DNA from: JBGAMH01 sp044222045
Lineage (GTDB): Bacteria; Eisenbacteria; RBG-16-71-46
DNA: 64,000 nucleotides
Reading direction: 5' to 3'
Assembly: GCA_044222045.1 (NCBI GenBank)
Contig: JBGAOB010000001.1
Span: forward strand, 1-64,000
The notes beneath the pieces are model-generated. The model had not been told where the DNA came from. It saw nothing but the letters and a program-made list of their open reading frames with translations, and did no database searches. Position numbers and translations under genes: made by a program. Below, piece after piece: positions 26,927-35,059 of this stretch (position 1 is the first letter of the stretch; each line of letters starts with the position of its first letter).

Positions 26927-28330
26927 ATGCGCCGAAGCCCGAACCGCGTCCGAGCGCTGGTCCACGTCGCGATGCTGGCGGCGCTGCTCGCGCTGCCCGC
27001 CGCGGCACGCGCGCAGATCGCGTTGCGCGACTCGGTCACGCCGCCGGCGACGAGCCGTCCCGCCCGCGCGCTCACGATCACGCGAGTCGAGTTCACGGGG
27101 CTCTCCCGCACGAGCGCGGCGCGCGCCGAGCGGGCGGCGGGGCTCGCGCTGCCCGCGGCCGCGACACGCGAAGCCATCGCCGATGCCGCCGCTCGGTTGC
27201 GCGCGAGCCGGCTGTTCGCTTCGGTCGACCCGCACACGCGCCCCGGCGGCGCGCCCGGCGAGGTCGTGCTCGTGTTCGACGTGCGCGAGGCACGTCCCGG
27301 CGTGCGGTTCGGCCTGGGCTACGAGGACTACTCGAGCTGGTACCTGATCCCGGCGCAGCTGCAGGCGGACAACCTCACCGGGCACGGCGAGGGACTGAGC
27401 CTCGGCGCGCGCGTGGGCTACCGCGTCACCGGGCTCGACCTGGCGCTGCGACGGCCCGCGCCGCGCGAGACGCGCGACTACTGGGAGACACGCCTGCGGC
27501 TTGAACACCTCGACCGCATCTACTTCCTGGACGGCGTCGAGACACGGCACCCGCTCGACCGCGGCAGCGCCGACCTCCGCGTGGGGCGCGCGCTCGGGCG
27601 GACGACGGCGCTCGAGGCCTGGCTCGCGTTCGAGACCACGCAGGTCGATTCCAACGCGAGCATCTATTCCGAGCGCGCTTCGCAGGATCGCCGGAAGGGC
27701 GAAACCGTGCCGTTCGCCGACCTGCCCACCGCGATCCAGCGCGACGTGCGCACGCGGCCGCAGACGCGGCTCGGGCTCGCCCTGCTCGTGGACGGCCGCC
27801 GCGGCGCCGGGCTCGAGGCCCGCGGCGTGTGGGCCCGCGCCGCGGGCGAAGCGGTGGCTTCGAAGTACGGCACGTTCGGATCATGGCAGCTCGACGTGCG
27901 CGGCTACGCGCCACTGGGCGCCGACGTGCAACTGGCCGCGCGCGCGCGTGCCGCGACGCTCACACCCGGCGCGCCGTTCTACGAGCGCTACCACGTGGGC
28001 GGCCTGTACACCGTGCGCGGCTACCCGAGCCAGTCGCTCACGCCGCCCGAGGGCGCGCTCAACCTGGGCGCGGCGTCAGTGGAGCTGCGCACCGCGTGGT
28101 GGGGCCCGGCGTCGGATCCGCGCTTCGCCGCGATCGCGTTCGTGGATGCCGGCTTCGGCTGGAGTCACGTCGCGCCGTCGCCCCGCGACATCGCATCGGG
28201 CGCGGGTTTCGGCTTCCGCGCGCGCGTGCCGTGGCTCGGCCGGCTCGGCGTGGACGTGGGCCGGCCGCTGTCGTCGTCGCCGGTGAAGGAAGCGTTCCAC
28301 GTCAACGGCAGCATCGGGTGGGCCTTCTGA
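26927..28330 (+). CDS. Omp85/BamA-like outer-membrane protein with one POTRA domain
   Basis: 467 residues from the ATG at 26927, with GGAG upstream and a signal peptide MRRSPNRVRALVHVAMLAAL to ARAQ. In-frame starts at 26876 (GTG) and 26888 are possible. After the signal come one POTRA-like domain (about 40-115: LTITRVEFTGLSRTSAARA, then RASRLFASVDPHTRP) and a barrel with alternating hydrophobic strands. GLYTVRGYPS carries the conserved VRGY of loop 6 in Omp85 proteins, and the protein ends in an aromatic residue (GSIGWAF). It is shorter than BamA and closer to patatin-less or TamA-like single-POTRA members. Role: insertion or export across the outer membrane, partner unknown. First gene of a five-gene operon; the next start is one base beyond its stop. 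Confidence 0.85.
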   Translation: MRRSPNRVRALVHVAMLAALLALPAAARAQIALRDSVTPPATSRPARALTITRVEFTGLSRTSAARAERAAGLALPAAATREAIADAAARLRASRLFASVDPHTRPGGAPGEVVLVFDVREARPGVRFGLGYEDYSSWYLIPAQLQADNLTGHGEGLSLGARVGYRVTGLDLALRRPAPRETRDYWETRLRLEHLDRIYFLDGVETRHPLDRGSADLRVGRALGRTTALEAWLAFETTQVDSNASIYSERASQDRRKGETVPFADLPTAIQRDVRTRPQTRLGLALLVDGRRGAGLEARGVWARAAGEAVASKYGTFGSWQLDVRGYAPLGADVQLAARARAATLTPGAPFYERYHVGGLYTVRGYPSQSLTPPEGALNLGAASVELRTAWWGPASDPRFAAIAFVDAGFGWSHVAPSPRDIASGAGFGFRARVPWLGRLGVDVGRPLSSSPVKEAFHVNGSIGWAF

Positions 28331-28331
28331 C

Positions 28332-28982
28332 ATGCGCACCCCGGCGGCCCGGATGCCGCTCGCGCTCGCGATGGCCCTGCTGCTCGGCGTGGCGGCGCCC
28401 TCGCACGCGCAGGTGCAGGTGCTCGCGGTGGAGCCCTCGCGCGACGACGCGAACGTGCTCTGCCACGTGCGCACCGCCGGCCTGCCCGACGCCCGCTCGC
28501 GCGAGACACTCGCGAGCGGCCTGCCCTCGTCGCTCACGTTCTCGTTCGTGCTCGTGGACCGTTCGGGCCGCGAGCACGGCGGCTCCACCGCCGAGATCCG
28601 CATCGAGCCCGACCCGTGGGAGCGCGCGTTCGTGGTGCGCGGCCCGCGCATCGAGCACCGGGCCGCGAGCCTCGAGGAGGTGAGCGGGTTCCTCGCGCGG
28701 CTCGGGCCCTTCCCCGTGGCGCCCGTGCGGCGCCTCGACGCCGGCCGCCCGCTGCGCGTGCGCGTGCGGCTCGAACTGCACGCGCTGGCGCCGGCCGAGG
28801 CCGAGCGCGCGCACGCGCTGTTCGCGGGCGACATGGGCGTGGGCGGCGCCGATCGTCGCGAGGTGTCCGCCGGGCTCGGCCAGCTGTTGCGGTTCTTCCT
28901 GGGCCGCACGCCCGCGGGCCCGTGGTCGGCCGAAGCGATGTCGCCGGCGATCGACCCGCGCACGCTGCCGAGGGCGCCCTGA
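28332..28982 (+). CDS. DUF4390 family periplasmic protein
   Basis: 216 residues with a signal peptide (MRTPAARMPLALAMALLLGV to SHAQ). The protein has the DUF4390 features: 'LASGLPSSLTFSFVLVDRSGR', a central WERAFVVRGPRIEHR segment, and RPLRVRVRLELHAL followed by a C-terminal RFFLGRTPAGPW. The family is of unknown biochemical function and is regularly found directly before an NtrY-like kinase and NtrX-like regulator, exactly as here. Its TGA overlaps the ATG of the kinase gene (TGATG), which implies translational coupling. It is probably a periplasmic accessory of the sensor kinase (inference). Confidence 0.85.
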   Translation: MRTPAARMPLALAMALLLGVAAPSHAQVQVLAVEPSRDDANVLCHVRTAGLPDARSRETLASGLPSSLTFSFVLVDRSGREHGGSTAEIRIEPDPWERAFVVRGPRIEHRAASLEEVSGFLARLGPFPVAPVRRLDAGRPLRVRVRLELHALAPAEAERAHALFAGDMGVGGADRREVSAGLGQLLRFFLGRTPAGPWSAEAMSPAIDPRTLPRAP

Positions 28983-30421
28983 TGCGCGGGCTGCGGGCTC
29001 GGCTGATCGGCGTGCTGGTGCTGGCGATGCTGCTGCCGCTGCTGCCGGCGGCGTTCGCGGCGGGCGAGCTGTTCCGCCGCAGCCTCGACCCGCTGCTGGC
29101 CGACGGCTTCCGCGGCAGCGCGGAGGCCGGCCTCGCCGTGACGCGCGACGCGATGGACGCCGGCAAGGCCGCGTGGCGCGCGACGCTCGAAGCGGGCGCG
29201 CCGTTCGACACGCTGAGCACCGGCGAAGCGAGTGCGCTGCGGCTCGAGGGGGCGGCGCCCGACACGGCCGCGCCCGGCGCGCGCCTGTTGCAGGGCCCCA
29301 CGTTGTACATGAGCGACACGTCCGCGCGCTGGGTGGCCCGCGTGCGACGCGACGACGGGCGCGAAGCGTGGGCGGTGCGCGCGGTGCCCGAGACGCTCGC
29401 GGCGCGCGCGCAGAGCGTCGACCGCGGCGTGCGGCTGCTGGGCACGCTGCGGCGCGAGCGCGACACGCTGCTGCGCGGCTTCCTCGCCACGTTCCTCGCG
29501 GTGTACCTCGCGCTCGTGCTGGTGGTGCTGGGCGTCGGGCTGTGGCTGGTGTCCCGGCTCACCCGGCCGCTGTCCGAACTGGCGCAGGGCATCGACCGCG
29601 TGGCGGGCGGCGAGCTGGGCGCGCGCGTGAGCGAGCGCGGCAGCGCCGAGATCGCCGGGCTGATGCGGCGGTTCAACGCGATGAGCGGACGACTCGAGGC
29701 GCAGCACGCCGAGCTGGCGCGACTCGAGCGGCTGGCGGCGTGGCGCCGCATGGCGCGTTTCCTCGCGCACGAGATCAAGAACCCGCTCACGCCCATCCAG
29801 CTCGCCGCCGAGCAGATGCGCGACGCCTACCGCGGCGACGACCCCGCGTACGGCCGGCTGCTGCGCGAGGGCGCCTCGATCATCGAGGAGGAGGTCACGG
29901 GGCTGCGCAACTGGGTGGCGCAGTTCTCGCAGTTCGCCCGCATGCCCGACGTGACGCCGGCACCGCTGGCGCCCGCCGACCTGGCGGCCGACCTGCTCGC
30001 CGCCTACGGCGCGGGCGCACTCGCGGTGGACGCCGGCCCGCACGCCGACACCGCGTGGGTGCGTGCCGATCGCGACGCGCTCAAGCGCGCGCTCGTGAAC
30101 CTGGTCGACAACGCACTCGCCGCGCAGCGCGATGCCGGCGTGCACGCCCCGGTGGAGCTTGCGGTGGCGCGAGCGACGGACGGCGGATCGCGCTGGCGCG
30201 TGCGCGACCACGGCCCCGGCGTGCCGGCGGACGTGGGCGAGCGCGTGTTCGAACCCGACTACACGACGAAGGCCGACGGCATGGGACTGGGCCTCGCCAT
30301 CGTCGAGAACATCGTGCGCCAGCACGGCGGCACGATCGCACTGCAGCACCCGGAAGGCGGCGGCGCGGCGTTCGAGATCGCGCTGCCGGCCGACCCACCG
30401 GCCGGAGGAACCCCCGCATGA
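28982..30421 (+). CDS. NtrY-like sensor histidine kinase
   Basis: 479 residues. A first transmembrane helix (about 8-28) and a second (about 160-185, FLATFLAVYLALVLVVLGVGLWLV) frame a periplasmic domain of about 130 residues. A HAMP domain (SRLTRPLSELAQGIDRVAGG) follows, then HisKA with H263 in RFLAHEIKNPLTPIQLA, the signature used by NtrY. The ATPase domain has NLVDNALAA, DHGPGVP and GMGLGLAIVENI. It is shorter than classic NtrY (about 750 residues) and lacks a PAS domain. It would phosphorylate the NtrX-like regulator, whose ATG overlaps this gene's stop (ATGA). The signal is unknown; the operon's outer-membrane proteins suggest an envelope signal. Confidence 0.92.
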   Translation: MRGLRARLIGVLVLAMLLPLLPAAFAAGELFRRSLDPLLADGFRGSAEAGLAVTRDAMDAGKAAWRATLEAGAPFDTLSTGEASALRLEGAAPDTAAPGARLLQGPTLYMSDTSARWVARVRRDDGREAWAVRAVPETLAARAQSVDRGVRLLGTLRRERDTLLRGFLATFLAVYLALVLVVLGVGLWLVSRLTRPLSELAQGIDRVAGGELGARVSERGSAEIAGLMRRFNAMSGRLEAQHAELARLERLAAWRRMARFLAHEIKNPLTPIQLAAEQMRDAYRGDDPAYGRLLREGASIIEEEVTGLRNWVAQFSQFARMPDVTPAPLAPADLAADLLAAYGAGALAVDAGPHADTAWVRADRDALKRALVNLVDNALAAQRDAGVHAPVELAVARATDGGSRWRVRDHGPGVPADVGERVFEPDYTTKADGMGLGLAIVENIVRQHGGTIALQHPEGGGAAFEIALPADPPAGGTPA

Positions 30422-31866
30422 GCAGCAGGATCCTGGTCGTGGACGACGAGAAGAACATCCGCCGCACGCTCACGATGGTGCTGGAGGGCGCGGGGCACCT
30501 CGTGCGCGAGACCGGAACCGCGCGCGAGGCGCTCGACATGCTGGCCGACGCGCCGGCCGACCTGGTGCTGCTCGACATCGGGTTGCCCGGCGGCATGGAC
30601 GGGCTCGAGGCGCTGCGCCACATGAAGGAGGCGCACCCCGGCGTCGCCGTGGTGATGATCTCCGGCCACGCCACCGTGGCGACCGCCGTCGAGGCCACGC
30701 GGCTCGGCGCGTTCGACTTCCTGGAGAAGCCCCTGTCGCGCGATCGCGTGCTGGTGGCGGTGCGCAACGCGCTGCAGCTGTCGCAGCTGGGCGAGCAGGT
30801 GCACCGCCAGAGGGAAGCCCAGGACGCGCACCACCGTATCGTCGGCGACAGCGCGCCGATCCGCGCGCTGCTGCAGCAGGTGGCGAAGGTCGCCCCCACC
30901 GGCGCGCCCGTGCTGCTCACGGGCGCGAGCGGCAGCGGCACGGTGGTGTTCGCGGGCGCGCGCCACGACGGCAGCCCGCGGCGCGAGCGGCCGTTCGTGA
31001 AGGTGAACTGCGCCGCGATCCCCGAGGAACTGATCGAAACCGAGCTGTTCGGCTGCGTGAAGGGCGCTTACACCGGCGCCGACCGTGCGCGCGACGGCAA
31101 GTTCCAGCAGGCCGACACCGGCACGCTGTTCCTGGACGAGATCGGCGACATGAGCCTGCGCGTGCAGGCCAAGGTGCTGCGCGCGCTTCAGGAGGGCGAG
31201 ATCGAGCGCGTGGGCGGCACGGGCACCACGCGCGTGGACGTGCGCGTGCTGGCGGCCACGAACAAGACGCTGCCCGCCGAGGTGGCGGCCGGTCGTTTCC
31301 GCGAGGACCTGTTCTTCCGCCTGCACGTGATCCCGCTGCACGTGCCGCCGCTGCGCGAGCGCGCCGAGGACGTGCCGGCGCTGGCCGAGCACTTCCTGCG
31401 CCTGTACGCCGCCGACAACGAGCTGCCGCCTCGCCGGCTGAGTCCCGAGGCCAGCGCGCTGCTGCGCGCGAGCCCGTGGCGCGGCAACGTGCGCGAACTG
31501 CGCAACGCGATCGAACGGCTGGCCATCCTGAGCGACGGCGCCACCATCGGCGAGGCCGACGTGCGCGCGTTCGCGTCGTTCGCCGGGCTGCCCGCGACGG
31601 CGGCGCGGGCCGACGCCGAGCCGGGCGCGCCGTTCGAACCCACGCTCGATCACGTCCGCGCGGCCGGAGGACTCGTCGCGGCGCGGCGCGATTTCGAGCG
31701 CCGCTGCATCGAGCTCGGGCTCGACGCCACCGGCGGCAACGTGTCGCAGACCGCGCAACTGCTCCAGATCGAACGCAGCAACCTGCACAAGAAGATGCAG
31801 GCCCTCGGGCTCGAAGCGCGCCCGGCGAGGCCGACCCGCTCCCGACCCGACGAGGAGGACGCATGA
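30418..31866 (+). CDS. NtrX/NtrC-family AAA+ response regulator with defective Walker A
   Basis: 482 residues; GGAGG at 30403 and an ATGA overlap with the kinase gene. The receiver (1-120) is intact, with D53 (LLDIGLPGG) and FLEKP. The AAA+ domain (about 145-370) has Walker B (GTLFLDEIGD), FREDLFFRL and the sensor-II WRGNVRELRN. In place of the Walker A GESGTGKE it reads GASGSGTV (169-176), so the ATP-binding lysine is T175. The sigma54-contacting region reads CVKGAYTGA, where HEKGAFTGA is usual. A Fis-type HTH (GGNVSQTAQLLQIERSNLHKKM) ends the protein. The spacing is canonical, so these are substitutions rather than a frameshift. It probably binds DNA in response to its kinase but may not remodel sigma54 polymerase, as proposed for some NtrX proteins. 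Confidence 0.92.
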   Translation: MSSRILVVDDEKNIRRTLTMVLEGAGHLVRETGTAREALDMLADAPADLVLLDIGLPGGMDGLEALRHMKEAHPGVAVVMISGHATVATAVEATRLGAFDFLEKPLSRDRVLVAVRNALQLSQLGEQVHRQREAQDAHHRIVGDSAPIRALLQQVAKVAPTGAPVLLTGASGSGTVVFAGARHDGSPRRERPFVKVNCAAIPEELIETELFGCVKGAYTGADRARDGKFQQADTGTLFLDEIGDMSLRVQAKVLRALQEGEIERVGGTGTTRVDVRVLAATNKTLPAEVAAGRFREDLFFRLHVIPLHVPPLRERAEDVPALAEHFLRLYAADNELPPRRLSPEASALLRASPWRGNVRELRNAIERLAILSDGATIGEADVRAFASFAGLPATAARADAEPGAPFEPTLDHVRAAGGLVAARRDFERRCIELGLDATGGNVSQTAQLLQIERSNLHKKMQALGLEARPARPTRSRPDEEDA

Positions 31867-32513
31867 CCGTACGACTCCGACATCCTTTCGCCCTCGCCAC
31901 GATCGTGCTCGCGCTCGCCTCGGCCACGGCGCGCGCCGCCGAGCCCGCCGACGCCCCCGAGTGGGGACAGGATCGCGGCTTCTCGCTGGGCGCACAGTTC
32001 ATGGTGGACGGCCTCGGCGTGAGCGAGGCCGGCACGCCGATCAGCCCCGTGATCGACGACATGGGCTCGGGCCTGCTGCTGCTGGGCGGCTACTCGTTCA
32101 CGCCGCACTTCCACACGCGCGTCACGCTGGGCGGCGCCCGGCACCGCACGGAAGTGCCGGGGCTCGACGTGCAGCACTCCGTGGGTTCGGTCGAGGCGCA
32201 CTACCGCTTCACGCCGCGGCGCCAGGTGTGCCCGTACGTCTTCGGCTCGCTCGGCGGCACCACCGTGCGCGCCGAACAGGGCCGCGATCACCTCACGTTT
32301 ACCGGCGCCACGGCGGGGCTCGGCGCGGGCCTGCTGGTGGGCTTCACGCCGCGGTTCGGCATGGACCTCACGCTGCGCGGCGAGGGTGTCAACTGGACGA
32401 AGGCCGAGTACTCGCAGGACCAGCCCAACGGCACGACCGTGAAGGTCGAGGACGCCGTCGAGGAGACGGGCGCGTCGACGCGGTTGGAAATCGGGTTCCT
32501 CTGGCAGTTCTGA
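31863..32513 (+). CDS. Outer-membrane beta-barrel protein (OmpW/OmpA-barrel-like)
   Basis: 216 residues. GGAGG precedes the ATG, which overlaps the regulator's stop (ATGA). A signal peptide ends about ATARAA. The mature part has alternating amphipathic strands (GLLLLGGYSFTPHFHTRVTLGG, VEAHYRFTPRRQVCPYVFGS, GLGAGLLVGFTPRFGMDLTL) typical of small eight-stranded barrels, and ends in LEIGFLWQF with a terminal aromatic Phe recognised by the Bam machinery. It is the last gene of the Omp85/DUF4390/NtrYX-like operon and is followed at once by a strong hairpin. Possibly a structural target of the same envelope-control circuit. No enzymatic motif. Confidence 0.82.
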   Translation: MTVRLRHPFALATIVLALASATARAAEPADAPEWGQDRGFSLGAQFMVDGLGVSEAGTPISPVIDDMGSGLLLLGGYSFTPHFHTRVTLGGARHRTEVPGLDVQHSVGSVEAHYRFTPRRQVCPYVFGSLGGTTVRAEQGRDHLTFTGATAGLGAGLLVGFTPRFGMDLTLRGEGVNWTKAEYSQDQPNGTTVKVEDAVEETGASTRLEIGFLWQF

Positions 32514-32522
32514 TCGCGCACG

Positions 32523-32567
32523 CACGGGAACGGCCCCGGCGCGCGGAGCGCCGGGGCCGTTCCCGTG
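32523..32567. terminator. Perfect 20-bp hairpin, bidirectional terminator
   Basis: Both arms of 20 bases (32523-32542 and 32548-32567) are perfectly complementary around a 5-base loop (GCGGA). It lies between the convergent ends of the barrel gene and the lipoprotein gene. No T tract on either side. Confidence 0.75.
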
Positions 32568-32577
32568 ACCGGTCCGA

Positions 32578-33426
32578 TCAGCTGGGGGTGTCGGTGCACA
32601 CCATGTCTTCCTGGTGCTCGTCCCAGCACGCGCGCTGACCGCCGTTGTAGTCGGGCACCATCAGGCTGCCCGTGCCGGTGGTCTCGTTCCAGGTGATGTC
32701 GGCGTCCTTGTTTTCGGACTGGTCGTGGAACGTGACCGAGACGATCGAGCCGTCGAGACGGTACTCGAGCCGGTCGCCCAGGTCGGCCGAACCCGACTCG
32801 ACGTTGCTGAACGCGAGGCTGCGCTTGGTTTCGGAGTTCGCGGTCCAGTCGATGCGCGCCACCGGCACCGCCTTCGCCTCGCGGCGGTCGTTGAAGATCC
32901 AGTGACCGTTCGCGTTGTCGAGGCGCGACTCGCCGGTGAACCACAGGAAGTCGGTCATCGCCGGCGTGGCCGCGGGGTCGGTGGCGTACATGCGCCACGT
33001 CACGATGGCCCCGTCCACGCGACCGCGCAGCCGCAGCGTGACGTCGTGGCCCTGATCCGAGAACGTGTAGACCCACGTGTACCAGCCGTCGTCGCCGAGC
33101 ACCGGCGTCTGCGACAGCGCCGCGTTGAGCGCCTGCACCGGCGCCGAGAACAGGTCGGCCACCGTGAGGTTGATGAACACCACGCGCGTGACCGCGTTGA
33201 TCCAGTGGCTGCGCAGCTGCGTGCCTTCGGCGCCGGCGGGCAGCGCGGCGAGCGCGGTGCCACCGTTGCGGTCGAAGAAGCTGAAGTCGAACTTCATGCT
33301 CGCCGCCGGCGGCAGGCTCGGCGCCTGCGAGGTCGACCCGAGGGGCGCGGTGGGTTCCTTGCCGCAGCCGGCGAGCGCGGTGGCGAGCAGGGTGAACAGG
33401 GCGAGCGTGGCGAGACGGGTCTTCAT
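32578..33426 (-). CDS. Lipoprotein of unknown function
   Basis: 282 residues. The ATG at 33426 follows AAGGAG. The signal peptide ends in a lipobox LATALAGC with lipidated C21, followed by a Pro/Ser linker and a beta-rich domain (WYTWVYTFSDQGHDVTLRLRG, AIVTWRMYATDPA, ANGHWIFNDRREAK, VTFHDQSENKDADITWNE). The repeated 'W.f.d.......v...W' pattern suggests a meander of the kind seen in uncharacterised FCB lipoproteins. There are two C-terminal cysteines (ACWDEHQEDMVC). No family is recognised. It is transcribed toward the perfect hairpin at 32523, which presumably ends its transcript as well. Confidence 0.8.
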   Translation of the reverse strand: MKTRLATLALFTLLATALAGCGKEPTAPLGSTSQAPSLPPAASMKFDFSFFDRNGGTALAALPAGAEGTQLRSHWINAVTRVVFINLTVADLFSAPVQALNAALSQTPVLGDDGWYTWVYTFSDQGHDVTLRLRGRVDGAIVTWRMYATDPAATPAMTDFLWFTGESRLDNANGHWIFNDRREAKAVPVARIDWTANSETKRSLAFSNVESGSADLGDRLEYRLDGSIVSVTFHDQSENKDADITWNETTGTGSLMVPDYNGGQRACWDEHQEDMVCTDTPS

Positions 33427-33855
33427 GGAAGCTCTCCTTTCGAAGCGGGCCGGGGTGCTCGTGCGTCGGGGCGGCGGGTGGATCGCCGCCGTCGGTGAGT
33501 CACCACTGCAGCGCCCGTGCCGCGCGTCGCCGCGCCCGCTGACCACTGCACGGCAACGGCTTCCGCGGCCGGCGGCGCCCGGCGACCCACGGCTTCGGCC
33601 GTGGCGAGCCCTCGCACCTGTGTCGACTCGGCCCACCTTTTCGCCACGGCGGGGACGACGGTCCGGCGGGCGGCGGCGCGGCACGAGGACGCCGCCGCGC
33701 CTCCCGAAGCGGCGTCCCACTCGGCGAGATCCACGGTGCCTGGCCGTCGCCCACTCGCGAGGGCTGGCGTCACCCCGCCGGTTGCCTCGGCGAGTCGAGT
33801 TCGCCACGATGCGCCCGCTCGATTCGAACGACGACTTCGTGAGGCGCGCCGCCGC
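33427..33855. other. Divergent intergenic region, nothing recognised
   Basis: About 430 bases between the lipoprotein and channel genes, which diverge. It contains the AAGGAG site of the lipoprotein at its left end. Frames crossing it are Arg/Ala/Ser-rich and show no domain. Confidence 0.35.
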
Positions 33856-35052
33856 ATGACCACCCAGTCGATCCTCATCTTCGGATCCGGACACCTGGCC
33901 GCCCGCGTGCGGGCCCTCGCGCAGGCCCGTGGCCATCGCCTCGTCCCGTGGGCCGAGGACCCCGCCGCGATTCCGGCGGAACGCGCGTCGCGCTTCGCGG
34001 ACACGCGCCGCGCGCTGGACGGCGTCGACCTCGAGGCGGTCACGGCCGCGCTGCTGGTGGACGAACGCGACGATCGCAACTTCGAGCTGGCGATCGTGCT
34101 GAGTTCGCTCCGAAGCCGGCTGCCGATCGTGGCGTCGATGTTCAACGAGAACATCGCCCCACACCTGCAGGCCGCGAACCCCAACCTGCGCATCCTGAAC
34201 CCCGCCCGCATCGCCACGGAGACGTTCGCGGACGCCCTGGACCAACCGATGACGCACCGGGCGCGCCCCCGGCCCCGACCGCCGGCGCGGCCGGTGGTCC
34301 GCGGGCGCCGCGACCGGCTGATTCCGGCACTCGTGGCGGCGTTCGTCGTGGCACTGCTGGGCGCCACCGCGTACTTCCATCACGCCGAAACGCTGTCCTG
34401 GATCGACGCGTTCTACTTCGTGGTGGTCACCGTGGCCACGGTGGGCTATGGCGACATCTCGCTGCTGCACTCCAGCACGTCGAGCAAGATGGTCGGGATC
34501 GGCCTGATCCTCGCATCGACCGTGTTCATCTGGATGATCTTCTCGCTCACGGTGGACCAGATCATCAAGCACCGCGTGCAGATGGCGCTGGGTCGCCGAA
34601 GGCACTCACAGCGCGGCCACGTCATCCTGTGCGGCGTGGGACGACTGGGGCATCTCGTGGGCGAGGCGCTGCTGCAACGCGGCGAGCGGCTGCTGGTGGT
34701 GGAGCAGTCGGAGAACTCGGAGGCGGTCGAACACCTGCGCACGCTCGGGGCGGACGTGTACGTGGGCGACGCGCGTTCGCCACGCGTGCTCGAGGACGCC
34801 GGCGTGGCCCGCGCCCGGGCGCTGTACTCGCTCGTGGCCAACGATTTCGTGAATCTCGAGGTGGGCCTGAACGCGCGCTCGTTCGAGCCCGACCTGCGCG
34901 TGGTCCTGCGCATCTTCGACGAAGCGATGGCGCAGCAGATCAAGGAACAGCTCGACATCGAATTGAGCTTCAGCATGTCGGCGATCGCCGACGAGCCGTT
35001 CGTGAGCGCGATCGAGTCGGACTCGCCGGTGGCGCAGGCGCCGCGGGCGTAG
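33856..35052 (+). CDS. Kch-type potassium channel with TrkA-N (RCK) domain
   Basis: 398 residues. The N-terminal 130 residues form a Rossmann-like domain (ILIFGSGHLAARVRALAQARGH), followed by a basic linker. A two-TM pore region comes next: LIPALVAAFVVALLGATAYF, the filter TVGYGD at 195-200, and GIGLILASTVFIWMIFSLTV. A second domain, the RCK/TrkA-N nucleotide-binding fold, has GHVILCGVGRLGHLVGEALL, where G-x-G-x-x-G binds the nucleotide, and the acidic strand end LLVVEQSE. It ends at about residue 390. Having a Rossmann domain on both sides of the pore is the layout of Kch/MthK-like channels with an extra N-terminal domain. The gene ends 7 bases from the convergent GRDP-like gene. Confidence 0.9.
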   Translation: MTTQSILIFGSGHLAARVRALAQARGHRLVPWAEDPAAIPAERASRFADTRRALDGVDLEAVTAALLVDERDDRNFELAIVLSSLRSRLPIVASMFNENIAPHLQAANPNLRILNPARIATETFADALDQPMTHRARPRPRPPARPVVRGRRDRLIPALVAAFVVALLGATAYFHHAETLSWIDAFYFVVVTVATVGYGDISLLHSSTSSKMVGIGLILASTVFIWMIFSLTVDQIIKHRVQMALGRRRHSQRGHVILCGVGRLGHLVGEALLQRGERLLVVEQSENSEAVEHLRTLGADVYVGDARSPRVLEDAGVARARALYSLVANDFVNLEVGLNARSFEPDLRVVLRIFDEAMAQQIKEQLDIELSFSMSAIADEPFVSAIESDSPVAQAPRA

Positions 35053-35059
35053 CCGCCGG

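Noticed and set aside
26570..27550. Upstream extension of the Cys-rich peptide frame to 397 codons
   Set aside because: The extra part is antisense to the Omp85-like gene and has no signal peptide; the strong Shine-Dalgarno fixes the start at 26554.
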